A stretch of 37,418 bases of DNA from Clostridiales bacterium (lineage in GTDB: Bacteria; Bacillota; Clostridia; Christensenellales; Borkfalkiaceae). Each line of letters starts with the position of its first letter. Position 1 is the first letter of the stretch. Shown piece by piece: positions 23,224-31,859 of the stretch. The stretch lies in assembly GCA_015055735.1 (NCBI GenBank), contig SVHP01000011.1:1-37418 (forward strand), read 5' to 3'. The notes under the pieces are model-generated. The model was not told the DNA's origin. It did no database searches and was given only the letters and a program-made list of their open reading frames with translations. The translations under genes and the position numbers were made by a program.

Positions 23224-24321
23224 TGTGATTTTTTCAAATAGTCGTTAATAAAGCCTTGAATATTTCCGTTCATTACTGAATCGATATCCCCCGTTTCAAA
23301 ACCCGTTCTATGGTCTTTTACAAGGGTATAAGGACAAAATACGTAACTTCTTATTTGACTACCCCACTCTATTTTTTTGATTTCACCCTTAATATCTTGG
23401 TCACGTTCTAATCTTTCGGCTTCACGCTTTTCTATAAGTTTACTAACGAGCATGCGCATAGCCATTTCTTTGTTTTGCGTTTGGCTTCTTTCGTTTTGGC
23501 AAGCAACCACTATACCTGTCGGTAAGTGGGTAATTCTTATTGCCGAATCGGTTTTATTTATGTGCTGTCCACCAGCACCTGAAGCACGGAAAGTATCTAT
23601 TCTGATTTCATCAGGGTTAACTTTAATCTCCCCTTCGTCTTGTATTTCAGGCATAACTTCAAGAGACGCAAAAGAGGTGTGACGGCGTTTATTAGCGTCA
23701 AACGGCGATATTCTAACTAGCCTATGAACGCCTTTTTCGGCTTTAAGATAGCCGTACGCACAGTCACCTTCAATCTTAAAGGAAACCGATTTAATACCTG
23801 CTTCATCGCCTTCTAGCCTATCGAGTTCGGTAAGAGTATAGCCGTTCTTTTCGGCGTAATACATATACATTCTATAAAGCATTTCCGTCCAGTCACAAGC
23901 TTCAGTTCCACCTGCGCCAGAGTGCAAGGTTAATAATGCGTTAAGTTTATCGTATTTACCTTTTAAGAGCGCTGAAAGACGCATTTCTTCAATAGTTTTC
24001 TCTACTTCTAAAAGTTCCTTTTCAACTTCTTCTAAAATGCTTTCGTCGTTTTCTTCTTGGGCTAGTTCTATAATCTCAGACGTGTCGAGTATTACCTTTT
24101 CAGCCTTATCAAAAGCCCCGACTTTATTAGTTAAACTTGCTATTTCCTTTGAAATTTGTTGTGACTTTGCAAGGTCAGTATACACTTCAGGAAGTTCGGA
24201 TTGTTTTACCTTTTCAGCAAGTTCTTTCCTTAACGAATCAATGTCAAAGAGAGTATCCCGTCTCCGCAAGGATACCTTTTAATTCTTTGATTTTTAACGC
24301 AAATTCTTCAGTTTTTATCAT
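23220..24321 (-). CDS. prfB: Peptide chain release factor 2 (programmed +1 frameshift)
   Basis: RF2 releases peptides at UAA and UGA. The gene starts at the ATG at 24321 (AAGGAG upstream) and reads 25 codons to an in-frame UGA at 24246-24244 in the context CTT-TGA-C. A +1 shift at CTT continues as LDIDSLRKEL to 23220, giving a 366-residue protein. This is the classical autoregulatory frameshift: low RF2 slows termination at UGA and allows shifting. After correction the SPF anticodon-like motif is at 205-207 and the GGQ catalytic loop (GAGGQHINKTDSAIR) at 250-252, the same positions as in E. coli RF2. A reading from a TTG at 24269 in the shifted frame would miss the real N-terminus. Confidence 0.96.
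24243..24249 (-). promoter_or_regulatory. RF2 programmed frameshift site
   Basis: The slippery sequence CTTTGAC (minus strand): CTT in the P site, TGA in the A site. A G-rich stretch (GGAG, then CGGG) lies 7-15 bases upstream of CTT, somewhat further than the three-base spacing known from E. coli. Frame continues after the shift with GAC. Confidence 0.92.
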
Positions 24322-24424
24322 AAAAACTCCTTAAAATTATATGATAAGGGGCGTCCTATCGGTCGCCCACTTTATCGCTATATTTAGTCTAATTTTGACT
24401 AGCCAAACCAAATTAATATATCAA

Positions 24425-27109
24425 TTATTTTCCCTGTCCACAACAGTTTTTATACTTTTTGCCACTTCCACAAGGACATGGGTCGTTTCTGCCTATTTCT
24501 TGCTTTGCGCTCTTCTTTGGCATCATCGGTCCGGTTTGATTTGTTTGCAAATCTTTTCTTTCTTCTTGCTTTTGTGGAACTTTTTGTAGTTCTGCCTTTA
24601 ATAATAAGGTAATCGTATCGTCTTGAATTGCTGCAGTTAAATCTTCAAACATTTCAAAACCTTCTTTCTTATACTCAACGACAGGGTCTATTTGACCGTA
24701 ACTTCTTAAACTTATACCCTTACGAAGCTGATCCATCGAGTCGATATGATCAATCCACTTAGTATCGATATTACGGAGAAGTACCATTCTTTCAATTTCG
24801 GTGAAGTCTATGCCGTTTTCTTTATACCTATCTATTTTTGCTTGGTATACGTTAATGGTTTCTTCAGTTAATTTTTTGAGTAGATATTCGTAATCCCAAT
24901 CGTTAGTTCTTTCTTTTGTAACGAAATTAGTGCCTTTTGGCAACAATTTCATTTCAATAGCAGAATTTAATACTTCTAAATCCCAAGTATCAGGTTTATT
25001 TTCATTATTGATAACCGAACTTACAACGTAACGAACGAAATCAGGAATTAGTTTTAAGATGTCAGCGTGAACGTTTTCATCTTTAATAACCTTCATTCTT
25101 TCAGCGTACATTACTTCACGTTGTTTATTCATAACGTCGTCATATTCAAGAACGTGTTTTCTGATACCGAAGTTCTTGCCTTCGATTGTACGTTGAGCGT
25201 TTTCTACGCTACTAGAAAGCATTTTTGATTGAATAGGTTGATCTTCGTCAACCTTAAACATTTCGTAAACTCTTTGCATCTTATCGCCACCAAAACGTTT
25301 AGCCAAATCGTCTTCTAGCGAAATAAAGAATACTGACGAACCTGCGTCGCCTTGACGACCGCTTCGTCCACGTAATTGGTTATCTATACGGCGTGATTCG
25401 TGTCTTTCAGTACCTAAAATATGAAGACCACCCGCTTCAACAACCTTAATTTTTTCAGCATCGGTTTGTTCTTTAAGTTTATTGTAAATTTCTCTATAAT
25501 GTTCTCTAACAACCTTTGCATCTTCAGGAATATCGGCAATGAAAGAAGTTGCTAATTCTATTATCTCATCGCTAACCCCTTCTTCACGAAGTTTTCTCTT
25601 TGCTAAGAACTCAGGGTTACCACCTAGCAAAATATCCGTTCCACGACCAGCCATGTTGGTTGCGATAGTAACTGCGCCAAGTCTACCTGCTTGAGCGACA
25701 ATATCTGCTTCTCTAGCGTGGTTTTTAGCGTTTAACACGTTGTGTTTTACGCCGTGTTTGATTAAAAGTTTAGAAATTTCTTCAGACTTTTCAACGGTGA
25801 CTGTACCAACAAGTATAGGTTGTCCGTTTTTATGACGTTCTACGATTTCTTCTACTATTGCCTTGTTCTTCCCGTTTACAGTCTTATAAATTACGTCAGG
25901 CATATCCTTTCTTGCAACAGGTTTGTTGGTAGGGATTTCCAAAACGTCAAGACCGTAAATAGATCTAAACTCTTCTTCTTCGCTCTTAGCAGTACCCGTC
26001 ATACCCGACAATTTCTTATATAGACGGAAATAGTTTTGGAAGGTAATGGTAGCGTAAGTTTTGTTTTCGTTTCTAATTCTAACGCTTTCTTTTGCTTCGA
26101 TTGCTTGGTGTAAGCCGTCAGAATATCTTCTGCCTATCATCAAACGGCCAGTAAATTCGTCTACGATTATAACTTCGCCGTTAGATACTACGTAATCGTT
26201 ATCTCTCTTAAAGATAAAATTTGCTTTCAACGCTTGTTGAATATGGTGTGAAAGCGAAGCGTTTTCAATATCCGAAAAGTTATTTAAGCCAAAGAAACTT
26301 TCGGCTTTAGTAGCACCCGATTCGGTAATTTGAACGGTTTTTTCCTTAATATCGATAGTAAAGTCTTTATCTAGCACTAAAGTTTTAACGAACTTATTAG
26401 CAGTCACGTATTTTTCACTAGATTCGCCACCTTTACCAGAAATAATAAGTGGTGTTCTTGCTTCGTCTATTAAAATTGAGTCAACTTCGTCCACGATAGC
26501 AAAGTTTAGTGGGCGTTGAACCATGTGTTCAAGACTTGTTTTAAGGTTATCTCTTAAGTAATCGAAGCCCATTTCGTTGTTAGTACCGTAGGTGATGTCG
26601 CAAGCGTAAGCTTTTTTCTTATCTTCATCTTCCATACCGGTAACTGCAACGCCAACGGTCAAGCCTAAAAATTTATAAACTTTACCCATCCACTCAGCGT
26701 CACGAGAAGCAAGGTAATCGTTGACTGTAACTATATGAACGCCGTTTCCACTTAAAGCGTTTAAGTATGCAGGAAGGGTTGCAACTAAAGTTTTACCTTC
26801 ACCAGTTTTCATTTCGGCAACTCTACCTTGGTGCAAACATATACCACCGATAATTTGAACTTTATAGTGTTTCATTTTCAAAACACGATAAGCAGCTTCT
26901 CTAACTACTGCGAACGCATCGCACAAAATATCGTCTAAAGTTTCGCCTGCGTTTAATCTATTACGCAAAAAACTCGTTTGTTCTTTTAGCTCTTCGTCAG
27001 TAAACTTAGAATACTTTTCGTCCAATGACAAAACTCTATCTGCAAGTCTATCGAGTCTTTTTAAGTTTCGGCGTCCTTCGCCTCCGAGAATATATCTAAA
27101 TAATCCCAT
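24425..27109 (-). CDS. secA: Preprotein translocase ATPase SecA
   Basis: The motor of the Sec system, which pushes unfolded preproteins through SecYEG at the membrane. The 894-residue protein has the DEAD-type motor in order: AEMKTGEGKT Walker A (~98-107), the DEVDSILIDEARTPLI Walker B box, SGMTGTAKSEEEEF, TNMAGRGTDI and GRSGRQGDAGSS. It ends with the zinc-binding SEC-C motif CPCGSGKKYKNCCG. All motor motifs are intact and length is normal. I start it at the ATG at 27109, directly behind AAGGAGAAATT. An upstream in-frame start at 27157 would add 16 residues with no ribosome site. It sits 22 bases after the comF stop and 103 bases before prfB, so it is in the same run. Confidence 0.98.
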   Translation of the reverse strand: MGLFRYILGGEGRRNLKRLDRLADRVLSLDEKYSKFTDEELKEQTSFLRNRLNAGETLDDILCDAFAVVREAAYRVLKMKHYKVQIIGGICLHQGRVAEMKTGEGKTLVATLPAYLNALSGNGVHIVTVNDYLASRDAEWMGKVYKFLGLTVGVAVTGMEDEDKKKAYACDITYGTNNEMGFDYLRDNLKTSLEHMVQRPLNFAIVDEVDSILIDEARTPLIISGKGGESSEKYVTANKFVKTLVLDKDFTIDIKEKTVQITESGATKAESFFGLNNFSDIENASLSHHIQQALKANFIFKRDNDYVVSNGEVIIVDEFTGRLMIGRRYSDGLHQAIEAKESVRIRNENKTYATITFQNYFRLYKKLSGMTGTAKSEEEEFRSIYGLDVLEIPTNKPVARKDMPDVIYKTVNGKNKAIVEEIVERHKNGQPILVGTVTVEKSEEISKLLIKHGVKHNVLNAKNHAREADIVAQAGRLGAVTIATNMAGRGTDILLGGNPEFLAKRKLREEGVSDEIIELATSFIADIPEDAKVVREHYREIYNKLKEQTDAEKIKVVEAGGLHILGTERHESRRIDNQLRGRSGRQGDAGSSVFFISLEDDLAKRFGGDKMQRVYEMFKVDEDQPIQSKMLSSSVENAQRTIEGKNFGIRKHVLEYDDVMNKQREVMYAERMKVIKDENVHADILKLIPDFVRYVVSSVINNENKPDTWDLEVLNSAIEMKLLPKGTNFVTKERTNDWDYEYLLKKLTEETINVYQAKIDRYKENGIDFTEIERMVLLRNIDTKWIDHIDSMDQLRKGISLRSYGQIDPVVEYKKEGFEMFEDLTAAIQDDTITLLLKAELQKVPQKQEERKDLQTNQTGPMMPKKSAKQEIGRNDPCPCGSGKKYKNCCGQGK

Positions 27110-27131
27110 AATTTCTCCTTCAAAAATTGAA

Positions 27132-27869
27132 TTAATATTTATCAAAAGGTGGAACACTTGCCACCGTTATTAAATACACGTTTGTTGCCCCTACACCTTT
27201 AAGTTTTTGGGCTAAAATTTGAGCAGTAGCACCAGTCGTCGTCACGTCGTCTACTATCAAAACGCTCTTTCCCTTTATCGATTTTTTGTCTACCACCTTA
27301 AAAGCGTCGGTTAAATTTTTTCTTCTTTCGTTAGCAGTTAAAGTGGCTTGCCTTTTGGTTTCCTTAGTCTTAACCAAACAATCTAGCACTTGAACGTTTA
27401 TTCTCTCACAAAGTTTTTCGGCTAGTAATTTAGATTGATTATAGCCACGCCTTTTTTCAGCCTTTTTGGTCATAGGCACGAAAGTTAAATAGTCGGCGTT
27501 AAAATAACTTTGAAAATAAAGGTTGGATAACTGCTTTGCAAAGTAGTCTAAAAGGTACTTTGCGTTATCGTATTTTGCGTGTTTAATTAGTTTATTTATA
27601 GGTGGAGCGTAATTAAAAACGCTTCTGCACTTATCTAAATCGACGAGTTTACCTTTACAAGTAGAGCAATAATTTGAGAATACGACAAGTTTTCTACCAC
27701 AATGGTCGCATATAGCACCGTCGTTATAAGGTAAAGTTTTTAAGCACTCTTCACAAAACTCTTGCCCCTCAAACACTTCCCTACCACAGTTTAGACAACG
27801 CCAATTTGGATTAAAAAAATAATCGGTAAATTTTTTTGATATTTTCTTAAAAAATTCCTTAAACTTCAT
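27132..27869 (-). CDS. comF: ComF-family phosphoribosyltransferase-like protein with zinc finger
   Basis: A protein of about 245 residues with an N-terminal double CxxC zinc finger (CLNCGREVFEGQEFCEECL, then CDHCGRKL and CSTCKGK) and a C-terminal type I phosphoribosyltransferase fold. The fold carries the PRPP loop VLIVDDVTTTGATAQ near residues 206-220. In Bacillus ComFC takes part in DNA uptake with ComFA; no comFA is present here, so a competence role is not proven and the reaction is unknown. The start is taken at the ATG at 27869. No clear ribosome site is seen before it, so translation may be coupled to metK, whose stop is 21 bases upstream; a TTG at 27881 is the alternative. Confidence 0.88.
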   Translation of the reverse strand: MKFKEFFKKISKKFTDYFFNPNWRCLNCGREVFEGQEFCEECLKTLPYNDGAICDHCGRKLVVFSNYCSTCKGKLVDLDKCRSVFNYAPPINKLIKHAKYDNAKYLLDYFAKQLSNLYFQSYFNADYLTFVPMTKKAEKRRGYNQSKLLAEKLCERINVQVLDCLVKTKETKRQATLTANERRKNLTDAFKVVDKKSIKGKSVLIVDDVTTTGATAQILAQKLKGVGATNVYLITVASVPPFDKY

Positions 27870-27890
27870 AAGTAAAAACAACTAAAAGTA

Positions 27891-29057
27891 TTAAAGATAT
27901 TTTTTAAGGTCGTCTACCTTATCGGTCTTTTCCCAAGAAAATTCTTCTCTTCCAAAGTGTCCGTAACTTGCCGTTTTTGAATAAATCGGATTTCTTAACT
28001 GTAATTTCTCAATGATAGCAGATGGTCTTAAATCAAATTCCTTAACCACTATATCAGCGAGTTTATCGTCGCTAATTACCCCCGTTCCAAAAGTATTTAT
28101 CAATACTGAAACAGGCTTTGCAACGCCTATTGCATACGCCAACTGAATTTGACACTCACTAGCCAGCCCAGCCTTAACCAAGTTCTTACAAATATATCTT
28201 GCCATATAGGTTGCAGAACGGTCGACTTTAGTTGGGTCTTTACCACTAAACGCACCACCACCATGTGGACATTTTCCACCGTAAGTATCAACAATAATCT
28301 TTCTTCCCGTAAGCCCAGAGTCACCCGTTGGACCACCCACTTCAAATCTACCGGTAGGGTTAATGAAGTATTTTGTGTTTTCGTCCAAATATTCTTTAGG
28401 TAAAACTTGATCGATAACGTATTCTTTTAAGTCCTTTCTCAACTGTTCGGTACTAACGTTTTGATTATGTTGAGAAGATAAAACAACCGTATCGATTCTC
28501 TTTGGCTTACCGTTTAGGTATTCAACGGTCACTTGCCCCTTGCCGTCAGGTCTTAAGTAATCTAAAATTCCATCACGCCTAACTTGTTCAAGTTTTGCGC
28601 ACATTTTGTGAGATAGGCTTATAGGTAACGGCATAAGTTCTTCGGTCTCGGTACAAGCGTAACCAAACATAATTCCTTGATCGCCTGCGCCAAGTTTATC
28701 AAACTCGTCCCCACCGTCCTTTGCTTCTTGAGAATTATCAACGCCCAAAGCGATATCTGGACTTTGCTTATTTAACTTAACTAGAATTTTTACGTTTTCA
28801 GCAGAAAAGCCGACTTGCTCGTCAGTATAACCAATTCGTGCAATAACGTCACGAGCAACCTTTTCCACGTCAACTGTAGCGTTAGAAGTAATTTCGCCCA
28901 TTATAAGCAAGAACTCGGTAGTGCACGAACATTCGCACGCAACACGAGAATTTTTATCGCCTTGTAGATAAGCGTCTAAAATCGCATCTGAAATATTATC
29001 ACAAACTTTATCAGGGTGTCCTGAAGTCACACTTTCACTTGTAAAAAAATTTTTCAT
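27891..29057 (-). CDS. metK: S-adenosylmethionine synthetase
   Basis: Makes S-adenosylmethionine from methionine and ATP, releasing phosphate and diphosphate. The 388-residue protein contains [22 protein letters not shown] at the N-terminus (substrate and metal site) and [12 protein letters not shown] (~122-133). The C-terminal half contains [23 protein letters not shown], as in all MetK. No residue of these boxes is altered. A consensus promoter lies about 40 bases upstream, and the leader is too short for a SAM riboswitch, so SAM feedback through such an element is unlikely here. It heads the run comF-secA-prfB-tsaD-Dabb. Confidence 0.98.
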   Translation of the reverse strand: MKNFFTSESVTSGHPDKVCDNISDAILDAYLQGDKNSRVACECSCTTEFLLIMGEITSNATVDVEKVARDVIARIGYTDEQVGFSAENVKILVKLNKQSPDIALGVDNSQEAKDGGDEFDKLGAGDQGIMFGYACTETEELMPLPISLSHKMCAKLEQVRRDGILDYLRPDGKGQVTVEYLNGKPKRIDTVVLSSQHNQNVSTEQLRKDLKEYVIDQVLPKEYLDENTKYFINPTGRFEVGGPTGDSGLTGRKIIVDTYGGKCPHGGGAFSGKDPTKVDRSATYMARYICKNLVKAGLASECQIQLAYAIGVAKPVSVLINTFGTGVISDDKLADIVVKEFDLRPSAIIEKLQLRNPIYSKTASYGHFGREEFSWEKTDKVDDLKKYL

Positions 29058-29097
29058 AGTTATATTTTTCCGTCAGTATTATTTTTGCTATTTGATT

Positions 29098-29126
29098 ATT
29101 ATACACTAAATATTGATTTGTGTCAA
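29098..29126 (-). promoter_or_regulatory. Promoter of metK
   Basis: On the minus strand: perfect TTGACA (29126-29121), 17-base spacer, perfect TATAAT (29103-29098). Transcription would start near 29091, leaving a leader of about 33 bases. Confidence 0.88.
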
Positions 29127-29215
29127 CTTTCTTTATAGATAAAAATGGCATATTTTGTTTGTTTTAAGTCTAATTTCACCTACTTTTTTAACGAGATTTT
29201 TAATGCGAGATTTTT

Positions 29216-29233
29216 ATTGACTTTTGTGTCAAT
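29216..29233. promoter_or_regulatory. Inverted repeat operator 1, TetR/ABC operon
   Basis: ATTGAC-N6-GTCAAT, perfect 6-bp arms. An identical arrangement occurs 82 bases downstream, between promoter and gene. It lies 27 bases upstream of the -35 box. Probable binding site of the TetR-type regulator encoded at 29354. Confidence 0.65.
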
Positions 29234-29259
29234 TCTTGTATAAAAATACTCAAAAATAG

Positions 29260-29288
29260 TTGACAAGGTAAATCGGTTAAACTATAAT
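29260..29288 (+). promoter_or_regulatory. Promoter of the TetR-ABC exporter-radical SAM operon
   Basis: Perfect TTGACA (29260-29265), 17-base spacer, perfect TATAAT (29283-29288). A consensus promoter suggests strong expression when unrepressed. Confidence 0.9.
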
Positions 29289-29297
29289 GTATGAGAT

Positions 29298-29315
29298 ATT
29301 GACTTCTCGGTCAAT
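29298..29315. promoter_or_regulatory. Inverted repeat operator 2, TetR/ABC operon
   Basis: Second copy of ATTGAC-N6-GTCAAT. It begins nine bases after the -10 box, so it covers the transcription start, a standard position for repression. Confidence 0.72.
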
Positions 29316-29353
29316 TTTTATTGTTTTATATCAATTTTATAAAGGGAAAAAGC

Positions 29354-29977
29354 ATGAATATAGAAAGAGAAAAAACGCTGACGGTAGGAGATGCGAGAAA
29401 GAATCAGTTAATGATAAGCGCGCTGAAGATTTTTTGCGAAAAAGGTTACCAATCGGCAACTATAAACGACATAGTTAAAAAGGCGAAGTGCAGTCACGGA
29501 TTATTCTACCATTATTTTAAGAATAAAAAAGAATTATTCGACGCAGTATGCGAGTGGCGTGGGTTAAATATGATGGATTACTTAGACGACCTCTTAAAAA
29601 GTCCGTCAAACTATATTGATAAGTTATATAAACTAACCGAATACACCTTTAACAACATGAAAAGGGACGAAATATTCGCATATAGATATTATTTTTTCGT
29701 GTCGACCATATTTGAAAAAGCCGAAAAAAATATGCTCCCACCAAAAAGTAAGTGTCCACCACACGTTAGAATGTTTGAATTTTTTGAACAAGGCATAAAA
29801 AGTGGTGACTTTTCGGATAAATATTCAGCCAAAGAATGTACTAGACTTTACAACTGTATAATTCAAGGCGCAACTCTAAATTTTATATTGTATCCAAAGG
29901 AATTTAAGAAAGATTTTAACTTTCCGTCAATACAATTTATAATAGACGTATTTAAAAAGGAGAAAAACAATGCGTAA
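29354..29977 (+). CDS. TetR-family transcriptional regulator
   Basis: A one-component regulator of 207 residues. The N-terminal HTH (about 18-65) is typical of TetR: ALKIFCEKGYQSATINDIVKKAKCSHGLFYHYFKNKKELFDAV. The C-terminal part (70-207) is a helical ligand-binding domain with no recognisable ligand signature. Start is the ATG at 29354 with GGGAAAA upstream; an in-frame ATG at 29321 lacks a ribosome site. The stop overlaps the start of the following ABC exporter gene (eight bases), so regulator and transporter form one operon. Two identical inverted repeats bracket the promoter and are its likely sites. It probably represses the operon until a transported compound binds; this is inference from the usual TetR-efflux pairing. 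Confidence 0.92.
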   Translation: MNIEREKTLTVGDARKNQLMISALKIFCEKGYQSATINDIVKKAKCSHGLFYHYFKNKKELFDAVCEWRGLNMMDYLDDLLKSPSNYIDKLYKLTEYTFNNMKRDEIFAYRYYFFVSTIFEKAEKNMLPPKSKCPPHVRMFEFFEQGIKSGDFSDKYSAKECTRLYNCIIQGATLNFILYPKEFKKDFNFPSIQFIIDVFKKEKNNA

Positions 29978-31859
29978 GCAAAAAGAAAAATCGGGACTTG
30001 GTTTTATCGCTTCTTCAAAAACTCTTTTTCGCTCTGTTAGAGAATATAAAAAAGCATCTATCCTTTCCCCACTCTTCGTGGCAATGGAAGTTGTTTTAGA
30101 ATGTTTAATACCATGGATTATGAGTTTACTTCTCGAAGCCTTAAATTATTTATCCGGTCAATTAGAACAAGAAAAATTATCGGTAATAGTACAAAAAATA
30201 TTATACTTACTAGACGCTAACGGTCAACCTGCTCTCATCAATACCATTTTGGCGTTTGGATTGATACTTATTGTCTGTGCATCTTTATCGCTACTTTGTG
30301 GCTTTTTATCGGGTAAATATTGCGCAATCGCATCGAGTGGATTTGCTAAAAACTTGAGAAAAGATATGTATTATAAAATACAAGATTTCTCGTTTTCTAA
30401 TATCGATAAGTTTTCATCGTCAAGTTTAGTGACCAGAATGACTACCGACGTTACCAACGTAGAAATGAGTTATATGATGATCATAAGAACTGCCGTTCGT
30501 TCACCGTTTATGCTCATTTTTTCACTCGTCATGTCTTTTTTAATAAATTCACAAATGGCGCTTATTTTCCTATGCACTACCCCTATTTTAGCAATAGGCT
30601 TAATTTTAATTATGAAAAAGGCAATTCCTTTCTTTAATAGGATTTTCAAAAAGTACGACAAACTCAACGAATCTGTCGAAGAAAACATTAAGGGTATGCG
30701 AGTTGTAAAATCTTACGTTAGAGAAGATTACGAAAAGGAAAAGTTCGCAAAAGCATCGTCTAACGTTAAAGACGATTTTACAAAAGCCGAAAAAATCGTT
30801 GCTTTAAACACCCCACTCATGAACTTTTGCGCTTACGGTGGACTAATCGCAATTTATATATTCGGTTCGCTTTTAATTATAAAATCTCAACAAACTCTAC
30901 TAAAATGGACGGAATTACAAAGTTTTATGTCTTATTCTTTCCAAATGCTCATGAGTTTAATGATGCTCTCAATGATTTTAGTTACCATCTTAATCTCGAC
31001 GGCAAGTATCAAGCGTATTGCCGAAGTACTTAACGAAAAGAGCGCTCTCACTTCGCCTGAAAACGCCGTTACTGAAATTAAAGACGGTAGCGTTGAGTTT
31101 AAGGACGTTTGCTTTAAGTATTCTGAAAATGCTGAGTTTTACGCTCTAAAGGACGTAAACGTAAAGATAGAAAGTGGTCAAACCATCGGTATTATAGGCT
31201 CTACGGGAAGTAGTAAAACTTCGCTAGTAAACCTTATCCCCCGTTTATACGACGCATCTAAAGGTCAAGTATTAGTCGGTGGCTTAGACGTTAAGGATTA
31301 CGATTTAACAGCACTTCGTAATTCGGTTGCCGTAGTTTTACAAAAGAACGTACTTTTCTCGGGAACTATTCGTGAAAACATGAAATGGGGCGACAAAAAC
31401 GCCACTGACGAAGAGATTATGCACGCTTTAAGCCTTGCTCAAATAGATAATTTTAGTTTAGATAAACATATAGAACAAGGTGGCGCAAACGTTTCGGGTG
31501 GTCAAAAACAAAGGCTTTGTATCGCAAGAGCATTGCTTAAAAAACCAAAGATTTTAATATTAGACGACTCTACTAGCGCAGTCGATACTAAGACCGACGC
31601 TTTAATTAGAAAATCGTTTAGAGAATATATTCCTGAAACGACTAAGATTATAATTGCGCAAAGAATCGCATCAGTTCAAGATGCCGACAATATTCTCATT
31701 ATGGACAACGGAAAGATTATTGCTTCGGGTACACACGAACAACTACTTAGCAGTAATGAGATTTATCAAGAATTATATTACTCTCAAAATAGTTCTCAAG
31801 CAAATTATAAACAACTAACGAACAACGCTAAACACAAGGAAGGTGCGCAAAATGGCTAG
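29970..31859 (+). CDS. ABC exporter half-transporter with degenerate ATP site (heterodimer partner 1)
   Basis: A 629-residue exporter subunit with a six-helix membrane domain (about 30-330) and a nucleotide-binding domain (about 355-610). Walker A is GSTGSSKT (410-417) and the signature is VSGGQ. Walker B is ILILDDSTSAVD with Asp533 where the catalytic Glu belongs, and the switch His is Gln564 (AQRIAS). This pattern, Asp for Glu and Gln for His, marks the non-catalytic half of heterodimeric exporters such as TM287 or BmrC. The second gene supplies the active site. Start ATG has AAAGGAG upstream and overlaps the TetR stop. The exported substrate (drug, lipid or peptide) is unknown. It lies in the cytoplasmic membrane. 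Confidence 0.93.
   Translation: MRKQKEKSGLGFIASSKTLFRSVREYKKASILSPLFVAMEVVLECLIPWIMSLLLEALNYLSGQLEQEKLSVIVQKILYLLDANGQPALINTILAFGLILIVCASLSLLCGFLSGKYCAIASSGFAKNLRKDMYYKIQDFSFSNIDKFSSSSLVTRMTTDVTNVEMSYMMIIRTAVRSPFMLIFSLVMSFLINSQMALIFLCTTPILAIGLILIMKKAIPFFNRIFKKYDKLNESVEENIKGMRVVKSYVREDYEKEKFAKASSNVKDDFTKAEKIVALNTPLMNFCAYGGLIAIYIFGSLLIIKSQQTLLKWTELQSFMSYSFQMLMSLMMLSMILVTILISTASIKRIAEVLNEKSALTSPENAVTEIKDGSVEFKDVCFKYSENAEFYALKDVNVKIESGQTIGIIGSTGSSKTSLVNLIPRLYDASKGQVLVGGLDVKDYDLTALRNSVAVVLQKNVLFSGTIRENMKWGDKNATDEEIMHALSLAQIDNFSLDKHIEQGGANVSGGQKQRLCIARALLKKPKILILDDSTSAVDTKTDALIRKSFREYIPETTKIIIAQRIASVQDADNILIMDNGKIIASGTHEQLLSSNEIYQELYYSQNSSQANYKQLTNNAKHKEGAQNG

Noticed and set aside
24247-24269. TTG start of prfB in the shifted frame
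   Set aside because: It would lose the conserved N-terminal residues and has no ribosome site; the frameshift explains the full protein.
24322-24424. Terminator between secA and prfB (GGGCG/CGCCC)
   Set aside because: The stem is only five bp with a ten-base loop and no U-run follows; I do not call it a terminator.
29058-29097. SAM riboswitch in front of metK
   Set aside because: Only about 33 bases separate the predicted start of transcription and the ATG, too short for any SAM riboswitch class.
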